A stretch of 64,000 nt of DNA, taken from contig NZ_JAAGAA010000006.1 in the NCBI RefSeq assembly GCF_010435965.1, positions 186,001 through 250,000 on the forward strand. Reading direction: 5' to 3'. The stretch's first letter is position 1. Every line of letters begins with the position of its first letter. Shown piece after piece: positions 8,234 to 17,706 of this stretch. The position numbers and the translations under genes were made by a program. This stretch comes from Crenobacter caeni (lineage in GTDB: Bacteria > Pseudomonadota > Gammaproteobacteria > Burkholderiales > Chromobacteriaceae). A model generated the notes under the pieces. The model ran no database searches. It was not told the DNA's origin and was given only the letters and a program-made list of their open reading frames with translations.

Positions 8234-9928
8234 ATGAACAGCAAAACCTCTTCGATGCTGCTGCTCTCGATGGGGGCGACCCTCTCGCCACTGGCCGAAG
8301 CCGGGCTCGGTCAGGTCAAGATCCTGTCGAGCCAACAGGATAACTTCCGCGCCCAGGTGCTGGTCGACACCATCGACAGCGTGTTCCCGCCGTTGGTCGG
8401 CCTAGCCAACCCGGCCGACTACAACGGACTTGGCCGCAACAGCCCCGCCGCCAACGGGCTCAAGTTCAAGGTGAGTCCACAGGCGGACGGGCGCTGGCTG
8501 ATCAGCATCGAAGGCCCGCCGCTGGCAGCGGACGAACAGCTGCGCTTCGCGCTCGAGCTTGCGTGGGCCGGAGGGCGCTGGATCCGCGAATATGCGGTTA
8601 ACGGCTACCAGCAGCCCCGGGCAACAGGGAAGCCACCGGCTGCGGCAACAACCATGGATGCGCCCACTGCGACCGGGCAAGCACCCGCGGCGAACGCGCC
8701 GCGGCCAACGCCGGCCCGCGGGCTGGGCGCGTTGCTAAGCGTGACGCCCGGGCAGCAGCCACTGCGGCTGGAATTCTCGCTCGCCCCCGCCCTGGCCGAG
8801 TTGGCCGGCAAGGGGCAGGCCTACTTCACCGCACGCGGCAACACGCCCGCGCTGCGCAAGGCGCTAGAACATTCGACGATCGAAATAGTCCGGGGTGCCG
8901 AGCCCAAGGTTGTACTGCGCACCTACACCCCGCGCGACTACCCGCTCGAAGAAGCGGAAGTGACCTTGGCCGCGCACCTGAAAGACCGCACGCTGCGCAA
9001 GCATTACGCGCTGGCCAGCCACAGCGCGGCACCTTCCGACTTGCTGCGCCTGAAGCACACGCCCCCCGCCAGGCAGGCGGCCGCGCCGGAACGGCGCTGG
9101 TCCGATCAGGCCCGGCCTCAAAAGGCTGCAAAACATGTGGTGCAAACCGGCGACACACTCTCGCATCTGGCAAGACACTACTTTCCTGCCGAGCCCGCGC
9201 TCGCCGAACAGATCCTGTTCCAGCAGAACCCGCATGCGTTCAGCAAGAACAACCGCAACCTGCTGCTGACCGGCAAGCCATTGATGATCCCGCCGACGCT
9301 CGCCAAGGTCGGGCTTGCGCAGCAAAAAGCGCCGCCGGCAAGGGCAATCAAGGTTGCCCAGGCCAAGGACCAGCCTTTTGCTCCGGCCCCGGCAGCAGAT
9401 GCCCGCCCGCAGTCCGATGCCGGACAAGCCATAGCGGCCGTTGAGACAACGGCACCGTTGCAGGCCGCGGCTCCGGCCACGGTTCCCGCGCCCGCGATCG
9501 GGCAAACCTCCGCCCTGACAGCCTCGGGCGACAGCGCTGCGACCAACCCCGCCGCGTCCGAAGCCCCGCAGGCCAGCGTCCCCGCTGCCGCCTTGCAAAC
9601 GCAGGATGCGCAGGTGCGCAGGCAGCAGCTGCTACAGGAGGCCAAACAGCGGTTGGCCGCACTGGAAGCGGAGGTTGCCCGGGTACAGGCGCGCGCGCAG
9701 GCTGCCGAACGGACAAGCCTGCCGACAACGACAGACGAGGCGGTCTTGGATAACGCGATCATCCGCTACATCACCACCGGCATGGGCGGGCTGGCCGTGC
9801 TCTCGCTGCTCGCCTGGCAACTTGCGCGCCGCCGCGCGGCGCGCCAGCGCGAAGAGCTTGAGCAAATGCTGCACCAGGCGCAGGCGCCAAGGCTTGAAGG
9901 CGCACCTGCCATGCTTGCACCCTCGTAG
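8234..9928 (+). CDS. FimV-like LysM-domain membrane protein, short form
   Basis: 564 residues. A signal peptide leads into GLGQVKILSSQQDNFRAQVL, which resembles the mature N-terminus of FimV proteins. A Pro/Ala-rich linker follows, then a LysM domain (about 301-352, HVVQTGDTLSHLARHYF to LLLTGKPLMIPP), a second Ala-rich linker, a coiled coil, and one membrane helix near 509-531 followed by a basic cytoplasmic tail. FimV proteins usually continue with a long acidic cytoplasmic part with TPR repeats, which is absent. LysM binds peptidoglycan, so a role in envelope organisation or pilus/secretion assembly is likely. ATG at 8234 precedes the signal peptide; the upstream region is AT-rich and has only a weak ribosome binding site. 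Confidence 0.7.
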   Translation: MNSKTSSMLLLSMGATLSPLAEAGLGQVKILSSQQDNFRAQVLVDTIDSVFPPLVGLANPADYNGLGRNSPAANGLKFKVSPQADGRWLISIEGPPLAADEQLRFALELAWAGGRWIREYAVNGYQQPRATGKPPAAATTMDAPTATGQAPAANAPRPTPARGLGALLSVTPGQQPLRLEFSLAPALAELAGKGQAYFTARGNTPALRKALEHSTIEIVRGAEPKVVLRTYTPRDYPLEEAEVTLAAHLKDRTLRKHYALASHSAAPSDLLRLKHTPPARQAAAPERRWSDQARPQKAAKHVVQTGDTLSHLARHYFPAEPALAEQILFQQNPHAFSKNNRNLLLTGKPLMIPPTLAKVGLAQQKAPPARAIKVAQAKDQPFAPAPAADARPQSDAGQAIAAVETTAPLQAAAPATVPAPAIGQTSALTASGDSAATNPAASEAPQASVPAAALQTQDAQVRRQQLLQEAKQRLAALEAEVARVQARAQAAERTSLPTTTDEAVLDNAIIRYITTGMGGLAVLSLLAWQLARRRAARQREELEQMLHQAQAPRLEGAPAMLAPS

Positions 9929-10181
9929 CAGCCGCTTCCCGCTTACTTATCCTCCGGTTGCAGTTCCACCTGCGACGGATTCGGCATGCCCAAGCAAGGC
10001 GAATAGGTATTAACTAATCAGCGTTTTGCTGCTGGCAAAGCTTTCGCCTCCAGCACCCAAGCCCCAAGGCAGCGAAGAAGCGGATACCGGCTCTTCGCAG
10101 CTGGGTATTTTTGTCATCCGCATGCGTTGCACAAAGATTTTTAAAAATAATCTTTCAGAAGACCACAAAGGAATAAAAACC

Positions 10182-12401
10182 ATGAGCGGAATAAAAAAGA
10201 TCTTGTTATTGGCATTAGCAATTACCCTGACAGGCTGTCTGGGCAGCGGAAGTGGCACGGATAGCAACAGCGGGTCATCTCCTCCTCCGATAGGTGGCTT
10301 GCCCGAAAATGACCAGGTAGAACCCCCTGTCGAAACACTCCCCCCTGATCAGCATCCTGTAACACCATCCGGCAGCTTGCGCCTGCTCGATACTGCGCAA
10401 ACCCTGGCTGCCGCTGATTTTGGCCTGGAAGACTGGGCGCCGCGCGCGGTCGCCTTGCACGGCAACACGGTTTATATCGCCAATGATCGCAATCCCGGCA
10501 GTGTGCTGCGTTACAACCAGGCGACGGAACAAGTCCTCGACAAGATAGACGGCATCAGCGCAAGTGAAGGCTTTAACAAGCTACCGGACCTGACCGTCCA
10601 TGGTGATCGCCTCTACACGAGTTCGCTCTCTTCGAACCGTGTCGACATCTTCGATTTAAGCGGCGCATCGCCGGCATTCATCATGTCCTTGGGCACCGGC
10701 AGTTGGGCCGGTGCGTCGGACAAGGTGCTGGTCCACCCGATGGCAGTCGCTGCCAACGACAAATATGTCTTCGCGGCGGATACCCACCAGCGGATTTCAG
10801 TCTGGCAACAAGGCGACGTCCTCCCCGAGAAGCATAAGCAGGCGGTCAAGCATGCCTACCTTGAGCTGACCGATTGCTCGAGCATCTGGTGCTCCGTAAA
10901 ACTTGAAGCGACGCCGACCAGGCTTTACGCCAGCTTCGACAATGGAAAAACGCTGGTGTACGACGTCGCGGAGCTGGCTCGCTCGACTACGCTGATCAAG
11001 CCGATCCAACAGCAGGCCTCTGTTGCCAATGCTTACGTCGCCGGCGGCAACGCCTCCCTGTACGCCGCGCGTACGTCCGGCACCATCGACGGGTTTGCAA
11101 CAAGCGAAATCCTGGCAGAGCCGAACAGCATCCTGGGCCGTCCGCACGAACAGTTCGTCCATTACTTCAAGCGGGGAGATCCGGCCGAGCAAAAACTGGG
11201 CAAATCGCGGGACTTCGCAGTCGGCACAAACCTTCTGGCAAGTATTCAGGGGGACAATCGCGTAGTCGTCGCCCCCCTTCGCGAAATCAGCGAAGAAAGC
11301 GGCAGCGGTGCCCAACCGGCTGTCCGGCAGTACCGCCTTGACGCCATCGCAACCCACCAGCAAGCCACCATGCTGCGCGACGGCGAGCCTTGGGAGACCT
11401 TGACCGACCCTGCCCTGCGCTCATTCCGCATCGACCGCATCCTCAGCGGCAAGGCCAGCAAGACGGGCATCGAGCTGAGCAGCTACAGCGCGGTCCCCGT
11501 GACTGACCTGGAGATTCAAGCCCGTTTCAAGGGCTCGCAGAATTGGTTCTTGCTTGGCCATCTGGACAGGCTGCCGGCGTTCAGCACAATACGGCTGCAG
11601 GCCGACATCAGGGACGGTGAAGCGTTTGCGCGCGTGGACGGCCAGGGGTTCGTCCGCCTGAGTGGGCTTGAACACCTCGAATACTATCCCTCGGATCTGC
11701 TGGATGTACGTCTTGCCTCAAAGACGGACAAGCATGTGCAGAAACTCTCGGAAATCAAACCGACCTGGAAGATCCTGTTCGGCAAATACTCGCGTGCCGA
11801 TGGTGCTTGGGAAAAGATCACCCCCGTCTACGCGCGCGAATGGGTGATCATGATCACAAATTTCGCCTGGATACTGAGTAGCCCCGAATTTGAACACCTG
11901 TGGTTCAACCACCAGAAGGTCATGGGACACGAGTTCTTCGGCAATGCGGGGCGGGTCGAAGGGCCAGGCGGCTTCTTCAAGCCGGAAGACTACCCGCGTT
12001 ACTTCCGGGCAATCATGAACCGTGCACAACTACGCCTTGGCGTGACGACCATTGGCGGCGGGCTGGGCGGCGGCGACGTACTGGGCATTGATACCTGGTT
12101 CTTCTACTCGCATTACTTCAATGCCGATATCGGCGTGATCGGCCACGAATTTGGCCACCATTGGGGCAGCCACGGCAGCGCGTGGGCCAACGCCGGCTGG
12201 GGCCTGCAATTGGCGAACCTGCAATTGCACCAGTACTTCCAGCGCAAAAAGCAGCTCCCGTACATGGACCCGGACGTCAACAAGTTCCATCTGACCCCGC
12301 GCGAAGAGCTGTACAACGGCATCGCCGAATCCATGCGCAAGCCGCGTCCTGACAGCCATGTCAACCCGCTCGAACGCTATTTCGCAGCGAACCCGCTGTA
12401 G
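10182..12401 (+). CDS. Putative surface lipoprotein with zinc-metallopeptidase motif
   Basis: 739 residues. ATG at 10182 has AAGGA upstream and begins a lipoprotein signal peptide ending TGCLGS, so Cys is the lipidated residue, followed by a Gly/Ser/Pro-rich linker. Residues of about 70-400 contain repeated short segments such as AVALHGNTVYIANDRNP, DLTVHGDRLYTSSL and AVAANDKYVFAAD, which look like beta-propeller blades. The C-terminal third has GVIGHEFGHHWGSHGSAW with HExxH at about 655-659 and a further His four residues on, a zincin-type metal site. I cannot name the family. The lipobox context resembles that of the ImpA-like protein at 22620. The coding GC is visibly lower than in the neighbours. 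Confidence 0.65.
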   Translation: MSGIKKILLLALAITLTGCLGSGSGTDSNSGSSPPPIGGLPENDQVEPPVETLPPDQHPVTPSGSLRLLDTAQTLAAADFGLEDWAPRAVALHGNTVYIANDRNPGSVLRYNQATEQVLDKIDGISASEGFNKLPDLTVHGDRLYTSSLSSNRVDIFDLSGASPAFIMSLGTGSWAGASDKVLVHPMAVAANDKYVFAADTHQRISVWQQGDVLPEKHKQAVKHAYLELTDCSSIWCSVKLEATPTRLYASFDNGKTLVYDVAELARSTTLIKPIQQQASVANAYVAGGNASLYAARTSGTIDGFATSEILAEPNSILGRPHEQFVHYFKRGDPAEQKLGKSRDFAVGTNLLASIQGDNRVVVAPLREISEESGSGAQPAVRQYRLDAIATHQQATMLRDGEPWETLTDPALRSFRIDRILSGKASKTGIELSSYSAVPVTDLEIQARFKGSQNWFLLGHLDRLPAFSTIRLQADIRDGEAFARVDGQGFVRLSGLEHLEYYPSDLLDVRLASKTDKHVQKLSEIKPTWKILFGKYSRADGAWEKITPVYAREWVIMITNFAWILSSPEFEHLWFNHQKVMGHEFFGNAGRVEGPGGFFKPEDYPRYFRAIMNRAQLRLGVTTIGGGLGGGDVLGIDTWFFYSHYFNADIGVIGHEFGHHWGSHGSAWANAGWGLQLANLQLHQYFQRKKQLPYMDPDVNKFHLTPREELYNGIAESMRKPRPDSHVNPLERYFAANPL

Positions 12402-12426
12402 GTCAGCCTGAAGGTGCGGCAATAAG

Positions 12427-12460
12427 AAATGCCGCCGGCGCTACGCGCCGGCGGCATTTT
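12427..12460. terminator. Bidirectional intrinsic terminator
   Basis: GCCGCCGGCGC and GCGCCGGCGGC pair around a TAC loop, with A-rich bases on the left and TTTT on the right. It lies between the convergent lipoprotein and LivJ-type genes and can serve both. Confidence 0.85.
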
Positions 12461-12475
12461 GACTGTGCGTCCCGC

Positions 12476-13702
12476 TTACTGCGCAGCGGATGCCGCCACC
12501 GCCGGGGCGGCGCCGCCGCCCACGGTTTCCAGCACGACCCAGTCGCCGTTCTTCACCTGGTAGACGGTGATGCCGCCATCCTTGAGGTCACCCTTGTCGT
12601 CGTACGCCCAGTTGCTGGTCGTCACGCCGTCGGTGTAAGCGTTGCTCGCCAGCGCCGGCAGGTACTTGGCGGGGTCGGTCGAGTCGGCCTTCTTCATCGC
12701 AGCGATCATCGCGCGCGCGGCGTCGTAGCCGTACGGCGAGTAGGTCGCGACGTCGGTGTTGAAGCGCGTCTTGTAGCGGGTCTCGTAGTCCTTGCCCTTG
12801 GGCATCTGCGCGAGCGGCAAGCCGGCCAGCGACGCGATGGTGCCTTCGGCTTCCTTGCCGGCCAGCTTGACGAAGTTCGGCGTCTTGGTCATTTCACCGG
12901 ACACCAGCGGCGCCTTGATGCCCAGACGCTTCATCTGCTTGGCCATCGGCGCGGACTGCGCGTCGGCGCCGCCGAAGAAGATGATGTCAGGGTTCTGCGC
13001 CTTGATGCTGGTCAGGATCGCAGCGAAGTCGGTCGCCTTGTCGTTGGTGAACTCGCGCTTGCTGACGGTACCGCCGGCGGCCTTGACCGCCTTCTCGAAC
13101 TCGTCGGCCAGGCCCTGGCCGTACGCGGTGCGGTCGTCGACGATCACGATGTTCTTCGCGCCGAGCTTCTCGACCACGAACTTGCCCATCACCGAGCCTT
13201 GCTGGGTGTCGGAGGTCATCGAGCGGAAGGTGTTCTTGAAGCCCTGCTGGGTGAACGCCGGAGCGGTCGCCATCGCGACCATCGGGATGCCGCCATCCGA
13301 GTAGATCTTGGACGCCGGGATCGAGGTGCCCGAGTTGAAGTGGCCGACCACGCCATTGACCTTGTCGTCGACGAACTTCTGCGCGATCTGGGTCGCGGCC
13401 TTCGGGTCGGCCTGGTCGTCCTCGGCCACCAGTTCGAAAGTCACCGCCAGCCCGCCGATCACCGGCTTCTCGGCGTTGGCGTCTTCGATCGCCAGCGTCA
13501 CGCCGTTCTTGTACTCCTCGCCGTAGTGCGCCTGCGGGCCGGTCAGCGGTGCGGCGAAGCCGATCTTCACCACGTTGCCGCTCGCGGCTGCGGCAGAAGC
13601 CTCGGCGCCCGGTGCAGCCGCCTCTTCCTTCTTGCCGCAGGCGGCGAGGGTCAGGGCAGCGGCGACAGCCAGGGTCAGGGTCGAGCGTCGGGTCAGTTGC
13701 AT
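12476..13702 (-). CDS. Branched-chain amino acid ABC transporter substrate-binding protein
   Basis: A 408-residue periplasmic binding protein, probably a lipoprotein: the signal peptide ends LTLAACGKK. An Ala-rich spacer follows, then the fold-I domain typical of LivJ/LivK with VKIGFAAPLTGPQAHYGEEY, GVVGHFNSGTSIPASKIY and DIIFFGGADAQSAPMAKQ. The protein ends in an unusual Ala-rich tail. It would deliver Leu, Ile, Val or related amino acids to a LivHMGF permease, but no permease genes are nearby. ATG at 13702 has GAGGAA five bases upstream; ATG at 13714 is the alternative. Confidence 0.9.
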   Translation of the reverse strand: MQLTRRSTLTLAVAAALTLAACGKKEEAAAPGAEASAAAASGNVVKIGFAAPLTGPQAHYGEEYKNGVTLAIEDANAEKPVIGGLAVTFELVAEDDQADPKAATQIAQKFVDDKVNGVVGHFNSGTSIPASKIYSDGGIPMVAMATAPAFTQQGFKNTFRSMTSDTQQGSVMGKFVVEKLGAKNIVIVDDRTAYGQGLADEFEKAVKAAGGTVSKREFTNDKATDFAAILTSIKAQNPDIIFFGGADAQSAPMAKQMKRLGIKAPLVSGEMTKTPNFVKLAGKEAEGTIASLAGLPLAQMPKGKDYETRYKTRFNTDVATYSPYGYDAARAMIAAMKKADSTDPAKYLPALASNAYTDGVTTSNWAYDDKGDLKDGGITVYQVKNGDWVVLETVGGGAAPAVAASAAQ

Positions 13703-13904
13703 GTGTTTCCTCATCGATCAGGGGGTTGCCGATCCGCCATCCAGGGGTGATGGCAGCTCACACCTCTAAAAACCGTCGGCATATTGCGCCGCTTGCAGAC
13801 AAAATACAAGAGGCCATCGCTGGCTTTTTCAAACGCGTTAAACGCCATAAGAATATCGGCAGATACCTGCGCGAAGCCTTGTCTCGGCCAGGCTGCCGGC
13901 AAAC

Positions 13905-13929
13905 AAAAAGGCGCCCGCTAGGGGCGCCT
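13905..13929 (-). terminator. Intrinsic terminator of putA
   Basis: On the minus strand AGGCGCCC and GGGCGCCT form an 8-bp stem with a CTAGC loop, followed by TTTTTG. It is about 20 bases past the putA stop. Confidence 0.88.
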
Positions 13930-13950
13930 GCAGAAGGAACGGCTGACAGC

Positions 13951-16900
13951 TTATTCAGCCAGCGTCATCAGGCTGGCGTTGCCGCCGGCGGCGGTGGTGT
14001 TGACCGACAGCGCGCGCTCGGCGACCAGCCGCAGCAGGGTCGAGCGTTCGACGCGCGCCTCGACGAGCGGCACCAGCGCGCCGTCGCGTGCGGCCAGCCG
14101 CGTGCGCAGCGCGGCATCGTCCGCCGCCGCAAGCACCATCTCGACCTCGGCCGCGGCCACGTCGTCGCTAAGCGTCACCCACTCGCCCAGTACGCGTGCG
14201 ATGTCGTCCGCACCGTCGCCGCGGGCCAGCACCGCGCAGTTGCCGCAGGCAAAGGCGAGCATCAGCTGCTCGAGCACCGCCTCGCGGTCGCCGCCGGCGC
14301 AGCCGACCGCCCCGCGCGAACGGAAGCTCAGCTCGTTGCGCTCGCCGGTCGGCCCGGGCAGCACCACTTCGACACCCAGCGGCGTCTGCTCGCGCAGCCA
14401 CGCGGCGCGGGCGCGCAGCGCCCCCAGCGCCTCGGCCGGCGCAAGCGTGGGCAACGCGGCTTCCAGCGTGTCGAGTGCCGGCAACTCGGCCTTCGCAGCA
14501 GGCAGGGCCGGCGTCCAGTCGCCGCGGGTCAGGCGGAACAGGTAGAGCGGGCCGCCGGCCTTGGGGCCGGTGCCGGACTTGCCTTCGCCGCCGAAGGGCT
14601 GCACGCCGACCACCGCGCCGACGATGTTGCGGTTCACATAGACGTTGCCCGCGCGCACCGCGCCGGTCACCTCGGCGATGGTCTCGTCGATCCGCGTGTG
14701 CAGGCCGTGGGTGAGCGCGTAGCCGGTCGCGTTGATTTCCTCGAGCACACGGCCCAAGTCGGCCGCGTCGTAGCGCAGCACGTGCAGCACCGGGCCGAAC
14801 ACCTCGCGCGTCAACAGCGACAGGGTGTCGATCTCGAACATCACCGGCGCGACGAAGGAACCATTCGCGCACGCGTCGGGCAGCGCGAGCGTGTGGCTGT
14901 CCCGCGCCCTCGCCTGCATCACGTCGATGTGGCGCATAAGGTTCGCGCGCGCCTCCTCGTCGATCACCGGGCCGACGTCGGTTTCGAGGTGTGCCGGGTC
15001 GCCGATGACCATCTCGTCCATCGCGCCCTTGAGCATGGTGACCACCTTGTCGGCGATCTCGTTCTGCAGGTAGAGCACGCGCAGCGCCGAGCAGCGCTGG
15101 CCGGCCGAGTCGAACGCCGAGGCGAGCACGTCGTTCACCACCTGCTCGGGCAGCGCCGAGCTGTCGACGACCATCGCGTTCTGGCCGCCGGTCTCGGCGA
15201 TCAGCACCGGTGCGTCCGGGCGCGCGGCGAGCGTGCGGTTGATCAGCTGGGCGACTTCGGTCGAGCCGGTGAAGATCACGCCCTGGATGCGCGCGTCGCG
15301 CACCAGCGCGGCGCCGACGGTCGCGCCGTCGCCCGGCAGCAACTGGAGCACGTCGCGCGGCACGCCGGCCTCGTGCAGCAGGCGTACCGCGTACGCGGCG
15401 ATCAGGCTGGTCTGCTCGGCCGGCTTGGCCAGCACGGTATTGCCGGCTACCAAGGCGGCCGCCACCTCGCCGACGAAGATCGCCAGCGGGAAGTTCCACG
15501 GGCTGATGCACACCACCGGCCCCAGCGCCGGGTGGTGCGCGTTGTCCAGCCGCGCGGCGGCTTCGGCCGCATAGTAGCGGCAGAAGTCGACCGCCTCGCG
15601 CACCTCGGCGATCGCGTTGGGCAGCGTCTTGCCCGCCTCGCGCACCGCCAGCATCATCAGCGCAGGCGTATGCGCTTCCATCAGCTCGGCCATCGCGGTA
15701 AGGCAGGCGGCGCGCGCCTCGGGTGCCGTCGCCGCCCAGCCAGGCGCCGCAGCGAGCGCCGCGACGAGCGCCTGCTCGACCTCGGCCTCGCCCGCGTCGT
15801 GCACCACGCCGACTACGTCGTCCTGCCGCGCCGGGTTGCGCACGAAGCGGGTGGACCCGGTTTCGACGTCGCCATCGGCGAGCATGGGCAGCGCGCGCCA
15901 CGCCTGCGCCTCGGCGGCCGTAAGGCCCGCGCCCAGCGCGCCCAGCGCGTGTTCGTTGGCAAGGTCGAGCCCGCGCGAATTGACGCGCGGCAGGTAGAGG
16001 TCCAGCGGCAAGGCGATGCCGCCGTGCGGGGTGCCGGCCAGTTCGGCCGCCGCAGCGACCGGGTCGGCGACCAGTTCGGCCACCGGCACCGCCTCGTCGA
16101 CGATGCGGTTGACGAACGACGAGTTCGCGCCGTTCTCGAGCAGGCGGCGCACCAGGTAGGCCAGCAGCGTCTCGTGCGAGCCAACCGGCGCGTAGATGCG
16201 GCAGGGCTTGTCAAGCTGCCCCTGGCCGACCACCTGGTCGTACAGCGTCTCGCCCATACCGTGCAGGCACTGGAATTCGTAGTCCTTGCCTGCAGCCAGG
16301 TGGTAGACCGCCGACAGCGTGTACGCGTTGTGCGTGGCGAACTGCGGGTAGATCGCGTCCTGCGCCCCGAGCAGCTTCTTCGCGCACGCAAGGTAGGACA
16401 CGTCGGTGTACACCTTGCGCGTGTACACCGGGAAGCCGCTCGCGCCGTCGACCTGCGCGCGCTTGATCTCGGCGTCCCAGTACGCGCCCTTCACCAGGCG
16501 CACCATGAAGCGGTGGCCGGTGCGCCGCGCCAGATCCACCAGGTAATCGATCACGAACGGGCAGCGCTTCTGGTACGCCTGCACGACGATGCCGATACCC
16601 TTGAAGCCGGCCAGATCCGGGTCATTCGCCAGCGCCTCAATGAGGTCCAGCGACAACTCGAGGCGGTCGGCCTCTTCCGCGTCGATATTGAGGCCGATGT
16701 CGTAGTCGCGCGCCAGCAGGAACAGCCCCTTCAGACGCGGCAGCAATTCGGCCATCACCCGTTCGCGCTGCGCGCGGCTGTAGCGCGGGTGGATCGCCGA
16801 CAGTTTGACCGAGATGCCCGGCCCCTCGTACACGCCGCGGCCGGCGGACGCCTTGCCGATCGCGTGGATCGCGCCGACGTAGTCGGCGAGGTAACGCTGC

Positions 16901-17547
16901 GCGTCGGCTTCGGTCAGCGCCGCCTCGCCCAGCATGTCGTAGGAGAAGCGGTAGCCGCGCGCCTCGCGCTCGCGGCCGTTTTCCAGCGCCTCGTCTATGG
17001 TCTCACCGGTGACGAACTGGCGGCCCAGCATGCGCATCGCCATGTCGACGCCCTTGCGGATCAGGGGCTCGCCGCCCTTGGCGATCAGCCGCGTCATCGC
17101 GGCGCCCAGCCCGCCCGCCGAGTGCGAAGTCACCAGCTTGCCAGTGACCACCAGCCCCCACGCCGCCGCGTTGACGAACAGCGACGACGAGTTACCCAAG
17201 TGGCTCTTCCAGTCGCCACGGCCGATCTTGTCGCGGATCAGGCGGTCGGCGGTCGCGCGGTCCGGGATGCGCAGCAGCGCCTCGGCCAGGCACATCAGCG
17301 CGATGCCCTCGTCGCTGGAGAGCGAAAACTCGTGCATCAGCGCGTCGACGCCGCTGGCGCGCGTGCGCTCGCGGCGCACTTCGCCGACCAGCCGCGCGGC
17401 CATTTGCTGTACCGACTCGACCATCGCCGGCGCCATCGAAGCCTGGGCGAAGAGTCCTTGCACGCATTCGCGTTCGTCGCGGCGCCAGGCGCTGGTGATC
17501 GCGTCGCGCAGCGGCGACTGTTCGCGGGCGTAGCTCGGGAAGGGCAT
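13951..17547 (-). CDS. putA: Bifunctional proline dehydrogenase / P5C dehydrogenase (PutA)
   Basis: 1198 residues. The enzyme oxidises proline to glutamate in two steps. The FAD-dependent proline dehydrogenase barrel spans roughly 120-480, with GISVKLSAIHPRYSRAQRER and GHRFMVRLVKGAYWDAEIKR. The NAD-dependent dehydrogenase spans about 550-1000, with ISPWNFPLAIFVGEVAAAL, GSTEVAQLI and the catalytic Cys in SAGQRCSALRVL. A C-terminal extension follows. The protein begins MPFPSYAREQSPLRDAI and has no ribbon-helix-helix DNA-binding domain, unlike the 1320-residue E. coli protein, so it should not repress its own gene. ATG at 17547 has AGGAAA upstream. It is divergent from tag. Confidence 0.95.
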   Translation of the reverse strand: MPFPSYAREQSPLRDAITSAWRRDERECVQGLFAQASMAPAMVESVQQMAARLVGEVRRERTRASGVDALMHEFSLSSDEGIALMCLAEALLRIPDRATADRLIRDKIGRGDWKSHLGNSSSLFVNAAAWGLVVTGKLVTSHSAGGLGAAMTRLIAKGGEPLIRKGVDMAMRMLGRQFVTGETIDEALENGREREARGYRFSYDMLGEAALTEADAQRYLADYVGAIHAIGKASAGRGVYEGPGISVKLSAIHPRYSRAQRERVMAELLPRLKGLFLLARDYDIGLNIDAEEADRLELSLDLIEALANDPDLAGFKGIGIVVQAYQKRCPFVIDYLVDLARRTGHRFMVRLVKGAYWDAEIKRAQVDGASGFPVYTRKVYTDVSYLACAKKLLGAQDAIYPQFATHNAYTLSAVYHLAAGKDYEFQCLHGMGETLYDQVVGQGQLDKPCRIYAPVGSHETLLAYLVRRLLENGANSSFVNRIVDEAVPVAELVADPVAAAAELAGTPHGGIALPLDLYLPRVNSRGLDLANEHALGALGAGLTAAEAQAWRALPMLADGDVETGSTRFVRNPARQDDVVGVVHDAGEAEVEQALVAALAAAPGWAATAPEARAACLTAMAELMEAHTPALMMLAVREAGKTLPNAIAEVREAVDFCRYYAAEAAARLDNAHHPALGPVVCISPWNFPLAIFVGEVAAALVAGNTVLAKPAEQTSLIAAYAVRLLHEAGVPRDVLQLLPGDGATVGAALVRDARIQGVIFTGSTEVAQLINRTLAARPDAPVLIAETGGQNAMVVDSSALPEQVVNDVLASAFDSAGQRCSALRVLYLQNEIADKVVTMLKGAMDEMVIGDPAHLETDVGPVIDEEARANLMRHIDVMQARARDSHTLALPDACANGSFVAPVMFEIDTLSLLTREVFGPVLHVLRYDAADLGRVLEEINATGYALTHGLHTRIDETIAEVTGAVRAGNVYVNRNIVGAVVGVQPFGGEGKSGTGPKAGGPLYLFRLTRGDWTPALPAAKAELPALDTLEAALPTLAPAEALGALRARAAWLREQTPLGVEVVLPGPTGERNELSFRSRGAVGCAGGDREAVLEQLMLAFACGNCAVLARGDGADDIARVLGEWVTLSDDVAAAEVEMVLAAADDAALRTRLAARDGALVPLVEARVERSTLLRLVAERALSVNTTAAGGNASLMTLAE

Positions 17548-17706
17548 GGTGGTTTCCTGTTGAGTGTGTGCAATGCGCTCGTAATTGTATCCAATCGACA
17601 ATCGCTCGCAATTACTTTGACATATCACGTCGCATTTACCCGTGCAGCTGTCGCGCACCGGCAACATCAGCCTCAGCATAGAATGCCAGCCAAGGAGGAA
17701 ACGACG

